A DNA stretch of 8,682 bases, taken from the NCBI GenBank assembly GCA_900546895.1, contig UREO01000114.1, positions 1 to 8,682 on the forward strand, written 5' to 3'. The translations under genes were made by a program, and so were the position numbers. Below are positions 6,449 through 8,682 of this stretch, piece by piece. The stretch's first letter is position 1. Each line of letters opens with the position of its first letter. A model generated the notes under the pieces. That model did no database searches, was not told the origin of the DNA, and saw only the letters and a list, made by a program, of their open reading frames with translations. The stretch is from an uncultured Oscillospiraceae bacterium (GTDB taxonomy: Bacteria; Bacillota; Clostridia; Oscillospirales; Acutalibacteraceae).

Positions 6449-7936
6449 ATGAACAACATTCCTGAAGTAAAGCTGGGGATTATCGCCGTCAGCCGCGATT
6501 GCTTTATCATCTCTCTTTCCCAGAAAAGAAGGAAGGCGGTCGTAAATTCCTTTACGGCAAAATACGGCCCTATTTATGAAGCGCAGACAACGGTGGAAAA
6601 TGAAGAGGATATGCTGGAGGCCGTTGCGGAAGTGAAGGCGGCCGGCTGCAATGCTCTGGTGGTGTTTTTGGGTAACTTCGGGCCCGAAACGCCTGAAACT
6701 CTGATTGCGAAATATTTTGACGGGCCGGTCATGTTTGTGGCGGCCGCGGAGGAAACGGGTAAAGACCTGATCAACGGCAGGGGCGACGCTTACTGCGGTA
6801 TGCTCAACTGTTCCTACAACCTCGCGCTGCGCCATATTCCGGCCGTCATCCCCGAATATCCGGTCGGTACGGCGGAAGAGGTAAGCGACATGATCGCCCG
6901 TTTTGTCCCGGTGGCCCGGGCGCTGATAGGAGTGAATTCGCTGAAGATCATCACTTTCGGCCCCCGTCCGCAGGACTTTTTCGCCTGCAACGCGCCGATC
7001 CAGCCTCTGTACGATCTCGGTGTCGAGGTTCAGGAAAATTCGGAGTTGGACCTTTTGGTAGCCTATCGGGCCCACAAGGAAGACCCTCGTATCCCCGACG
7101 TTGCGGACGATATGGCCAAAGAGCTCGGAGTCGACGGAAACCATTATCCTGACCTTCTGCCTCGTATGGCGCAGTTTGAGCTTACCCTGCTCGATTGGGC
7201 GGAAGATAACAGGGGATCCAAAAAATATGTGGCCTTCGCGGACAAATGTTGGCCTGCCTTCCCGAAAGAATTCGGTTTTGAGCCTTGTTATGTCAACAGC
7301 CGCCTGACTTCTCGGGGAATCCCGGTAGCTTGTGAGGTGGATATTTACGGCGCTTTGAGCGAATACATCGGCGCTTGTGTGACAGGCGACGCCGTCACTC
7401 TGCTGGATATCAACAACAGCGTGCCGCGCGACCTTTATGAAGACGAAATTGCCGGAAAGTATCCGTATACGCTGAAAGATACCTTTATGGGCTTCCACTG
7501 CGGAAATACGCCGTTCTGTAAGCTGTCAAAGGGCGCGGCGGTGAAATACCAGCTGATCCAGAACCGTCTGCTGGAAAACGGGGGGGAACCCGATTTTACC
7601 CGCGGTACACTGGAGGGCGACATTGCTCCCGGAAAGATCACTTTCTTCCGGCTGCAGGGCTCTGCGGAGGGAAGGCTGTCCGCGTATATTGCGCAGGGCG
7701 AGGTGCTTGAGGTCGCGACCCGTTCTTTCGGCGGGATTGGAATCATCGCGATTCCGGAAATGGGCCGTTTTTACCGTCACGTCCTGATTGAAAAGCATTA
7801 TCCCCACCACGGCGCCGTGGCATTTGCCCATGCGGGAAGCCCCTTGTTTACGGTGTTTCGTACGCTGGGCATCATGGATATTTCCTTTAATCAGCCGAAG
7901 GCAATGCTGTATAAGACGGAAAATCCATTTGAGTAA
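6449..7936 (+). CDS. L-fucose/L-arabinose isomerase family protein
   Basis: This is probably a metal-dependent aldose-ketose isomerase that feeds the kinase encoded 22 bases upstream. The 495 residues are shorter than E. coli FucI (591) and near the length of L-arabinose isomerases. The N-terminal part (about 8-180) shows Rossmann-like alternation, including LKIITFGPRPQDFF (165-178). The catalytic part carries likely metal ligands Glu296 (ACEVDIYGA), Asp320 (LLDINN) and a C-terminal His at 453 or 454 (YPHHGAVAF), by analogy with Glu337, Asp361 and His528 of FucI. AGAGGAG at 6434-6440, 8 bases before ATG, supports the start. It is the last gene of the operon, followed by a strong terminator. 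This divergent branch of the family lacks a settled substrate. D-arabinose, L-fucose, L-arabinose or a hexose are all possible. Confidence 0.87.
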   Translation: MNNIPEVKLGIIAVSRDCFIISLSQKRRKAVVNSFTAKYGPIYEAQTTVENEEDMLEAVAEVKAAGCNALVVFLGNFGPETPETLIAKYFDGPVMFVAAAEETGKDLINGRGDAYCGMLNCSYNLALRHIPAVIPEYPVGTAEEVSDMIARFVPVARALIGVNSLKIITFGPRPQDFFACNAPIQPLYDLGVEVQENSELDLLVAYRAHKEDPRIPDVADDMAKELGVDGNHYPDLLPRMAQFELTLLDWAEDNRGSKKYVAFADKCWPAFPKEFGFEPCYVNSRLTSRGIPVACEVDIYGALSEYIGACVTGDAVTLLDINNSVPRDLYEDEIAGKYPYTLKDTFMGFHCGNTPFCKLSKGAAVKYQLIQNRLLENGGEPDFTRGTLEGDIAPGKITFFRLQGSAEGRLSAYIAQGEVLEVATRSFGGIGIIAIPEMGRFYRHVLIEKHYPHHGAVAFAHAGSPLFTVFRTLGIMDISFNQPKAMLYKTENPFE

Positions 7937-7982
7937 AGTATAAGTGCTTTTTTGTTAAATCTCCTCCCATATTCTTCTTTTT

Positions 7983-8019
7983 ATCAGAAGCCCCTGCGCC
8001 ATGCGCGGGGGCTTCTGAT
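7983..8019 (+). terminator. Intrinsic terminator of the sugar operon
   Basis: ATCAGAAGCCCCTGCGC (7983-7999), loop CAT and GCGCGGGGGCTTCTGAT (8003-8019) form a 17-bp stem with one T-G wobble. It is followed by TTTGC after the final T of the stem. It lies 46 bases after the isomerase stop. The stem is very stable, though the T-run is short. Confidence 0.8.
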
Positions 8020-8150
8020 TTGCGACAGTCAAAGAATCCCATTGCGGATATTCAAAACGACCCAATGTCTCAAAATGCTTGCAATATGTTCAAAATTCGT
8101 TCTTGATTTTTAGATGATCCTCCAAATTGGCGCGTAAATGTTGAAAATGG
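8020..8150. other. AT-rich spacer upstream of the HPr promoter
   Basis: This is the spacer between the operon terminator and the HPr promoter; the whole gene-free stretch is 7937-8296. No coding frame with a start signal is seen. TCAAAA recurs at 8052, 8070 and 8090, spaced 18 and 20 bases, close to two helical turns. This could bend DNA or bind a regulator, but it may be chance. Confidence 0.4.
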
Positions 8151-8179
8151 TTGACAAATAAAGAAAAGCTATATATGAT
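8151..8179 (+). promoter_or_regulatory. Strong sigma-A promoter of the HPr gene
   Basis: TTGACA (8151-8156, perfect consensus), a 17-base spacer and TATGAT (8174-8179, five of six) make a near-ideal vegetative promoter. Transcription would start near 8186, giving a leader of about 110 bases before the HPr start codon. A strong, apparently constitutive promoter is expected when control is exerted later, by antitermination in that leader. Confidence 0.87.
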
Positions 8180-8202
8180 ATAGGCACAAGTTAATGAAAA
8201 AT

Positions 8203-8228
8203 GGCTTGTTACCGAAAAGGGCAAAACC
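8203..8228 (+). promoter_or_regulatory. Ribonucleic antiterminator (RAT) of the LicT/BglG type
   Basis: The RNA element begins GGCTTGTTACCG (8203-8214) and ends GGGCAAAACC (8219-8228), with AAAA between. This matches the RAT pattern of bgl/lic/sac leaders (GGxTTGTTACyG ... GGCAAAACC): paired GG/CC and TT/AA at the base, a bulged internal loop, and an upper CC/GG stem. At 26 bases it is slightly shorter than the usual 29-30, the apical part being reduced. Its last six bases (8223-8228) are also the first six of the terminator stem, so protein-bound RAT and terminator exclude each other. The cognate protein is probably the BglG/LicT-type product of the gene starting at 8640. Confidence 0.85.
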
Positions 8229-8274
8229 ATATTATGCACAGGGGATTCCTGTGCATAATATGGTTTTATTTTTT
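8223..8274 (+). terminator. Conditional terminator in the HPr leader
   Basis: AAAACCATATTATGCACAGG (8223-8242), loop GGATT and CCTGTGCATAATATGGTTTT (8248-8267) form a perfect 20-bp stem followed by ATTTTTT (8268-8274). It lies between the promoter and the HPr gene and overlaps the RAT by six bases. By default it should stop transcription; a bound antiterminator protein would prevent its folding. Confidence 0.92.
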
Positions 8275-8296
8275 ATAAATCTAAAAGGAGTTTATA

Positions 8297-8557
8297 ATGA
8301 AACAGTTTGATAGTTTGATTAAGGATGCTCTGGGAATTCACGCCCGTCCGGCGGGTGCGCTGGTAAAAGCGGCAAAAAGCTTTTCCAGCGTGAGCACACT
8401 GAAAAAGGAGGACGGGAAAACAGCCGACATGAAAAAGCTGTTTGATATAATGGGCCTTGCCGTGAAGCAGGGGGAAAAAGTAACGGTTACCGTCAGCGGT
8501 GAGGATGAGGCAGAGGCGATTCAGGAGATCAGGAAAACATTTGAAACATATTTGTAA
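8297..8557 (+). CDS. ptsH: HPr phosphocarrier protein of the PTS
   Basis: This is a cytoplasmic phosphocarrier that accepts phosphate from enzyme I and passes it to sugar-specific EIIA domains, and in PRD regulators to their histidines. The 86 residues match the normal HPr length. The active-site segment GIHARPAG (13-20) places the phosphorylated histidine exactly at residue 15. The central part reads GKTADMKKLFDIMG (40-53). Aligned with Bacillus HPr (GKTVNLKSIMG), the regulatory Ser46 is replaced by lysine (Lys47 here, with one residue offset). HPrK-dependent control through this protein is therefore unlikely. AAAAGGAG (8283-8290), 6 bases before ATG, is a strong ribosome site. Expression is governed by the RAT-terminator leader. 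The next gene, 82 bases downstream, encodes an antiterminator, suggesting a shared PTS-sugar operon that continues beyond the window. Confidence 0.95.
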   Translation: MKQFDSLIKDALGIHARPAGALVKAAKSFSSVSTLKKEDGKTADMKKLFDIMGLAVKQGEKVTVTVSGEDEAEAIQEIRKTFETYL

Positions 8558-8622
8558 ACGCGGGCAAGCTAATTGTGCAGCCTCTTCAGAAACTCTTTTT
8601 TACTGAATTCCCGGGGCTTGAC

Positions 8623-8628
8623 AAGGAG
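8623..8628 (+). promoter_or_regulatory. Ribosome binding site for the TTG-started antiterminator gene
   Basis: AAGGAG lies 11 bases before TTG 8640, slightly longer than ideal. The nearer ATG at 8629 directly abuts it and opens only a four-codon frame ending in TGA at 8641, so it is not a useful start for the long frame. An in-frame stop at 8619-8621 excludes any earlier start of the antiterminator frame. Confidence 0.6.
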
Positions 8629-8639
8629 ATGAAGCAGAC

Positions 8640-8682
8640 TTGAAAATTGTAAAAATCATCAATAATAATGTGGTGTATGCCC
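8640..8682 (+). CDS. BglG/LicT-family transcription antiterminator, N-terminus only (3' end outside window)
   Basis: Translation from TTG 8640 gives MKIVKIINNNVVYA, which matches the start of the RNA-binding (CAT) domain of BglG/LicT/SacT proteins (pattern MKIxKxxNNNVv). These proteins bind a RAT hairpin and block a terminator, and their two PRD domains are controlled by PTS phosphorylation. Only 14 codons are in the window, so the PRDs are not seen. The call is strengthened by the matching RAT at 8203-8228 in the leader of the preceding HPr gene. The start is decided by the in-frame stop at 8619-8621 and the AAGGAG at 8623-8628. The RAT resembles LicT/BglG targets more than GlcT targets, so a beta-glucoside-type regulator is somewhat more likely than GlcT. 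Confidence 0.82.
   Translation, partial: MKIVKIINNNVVYA

Noticed and set aside
4876..6510. Long 544-residue open frame on the - strand, antisense to the kinase gene
   Set aside because: Its translation is rich in Arg, His, Pro and Phe with no family motif. It mirrors a GC-rich third-position gene whose + strand product has clear FGGY motifs.
6341..7498. 385-residue open frame on the - strand, antisense to the isomerase gene
   Set aside because: It has no recognisable domain and lies opposite a well-supported isomerase-family gene, so it is a shadow frame.
8560..8604. Possible terminator between the HPr and antiterminator genes, because of a TTTTTT run near 8597
   Set aside because: No stable stem precedes the T-run, so the two genes are more likely co-transcribed.
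1..8682. CRISPR arrays, tRNA or rRNA genes, insertion sequences, phage genes
   Set aside because: I saw no regularly spaced repeats, tRNA-like cloverleaf, transposase motifs or phage proteins in either strand.

Overview
The window looks like Clostridia-type Firmicutes DNA, perhaps Oscillospiraceae/Ruminococcaceae. This is inferred from strong AGGAGG-like ribosome binding sites, a sigma-A promoter with a perfect TTGACA box, a ROK/XylR-type regulator, an HPr phosphocarrier, a BglG/LicT-type antitermination leader, and moderately GC-rich genes separated by AT-rich control regions. The species cannot be read from the sequence.

Left part (1-2815, + strand): the 3' part of a two-domain sugar ABC ATPase (MmsA/GguA type) and its complete permease (MmsB/GguB type). 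The substrate-binding protein gene would be expected upstream, outside the window. A small hairpin and an unrecognised two-helix membrane protein gene follow. That gene runs convergently into the regulator gene, and a perfect 13-bp palindrome lies inside its 3' end.

Middle part (2821-7936): a ROK-family repressor gene on the - strand is divergent from a + strand operon of three genes. These encode a DUF4867-type (cupin-like) protein, a xylulokinase-like FGGY sugar kinase and an L-fucose/L-arabinose isomerase-family enzyme. The ~320-bp divergent control region holds two copies of a 20-bp direct repeat (17 of 20 identical), which are good candidates for ROK operators. The simplest reading is that the ABC transporter imports a free monosaccharide, the isomerase converts the aldose to a ketose, the kinase phosphorylates it for the pentose-phosphate pathway, and the ROK protein senses the sugar. 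The exact sugar is unresolved. A strong intrinsic terminator closes the operon.

Right part (8020-8682): a consensus promoter drives a leader containing a LicT/BglG-type ribonucleic antiterminator (RAT) that overlaps a 20-bp perfect terminator stem. The leader precedes a ptsH-like HPr gene. The next gene, cut by the window edge, starts at a TTG codon and encodes the N-terminus of a BglG/LicT-family antiterminator (MKIVKIINNNVVYA). Together these suggest a self-controlled circuit: the antiterminator would open expression of HPr and probably of itself, while HPr would in turn phosphorylate the antiterminator. The HPr has His15 but has lysine where the regulatory Ser46 of bacillary HPr sits. This circuit is the most notable item in the window.
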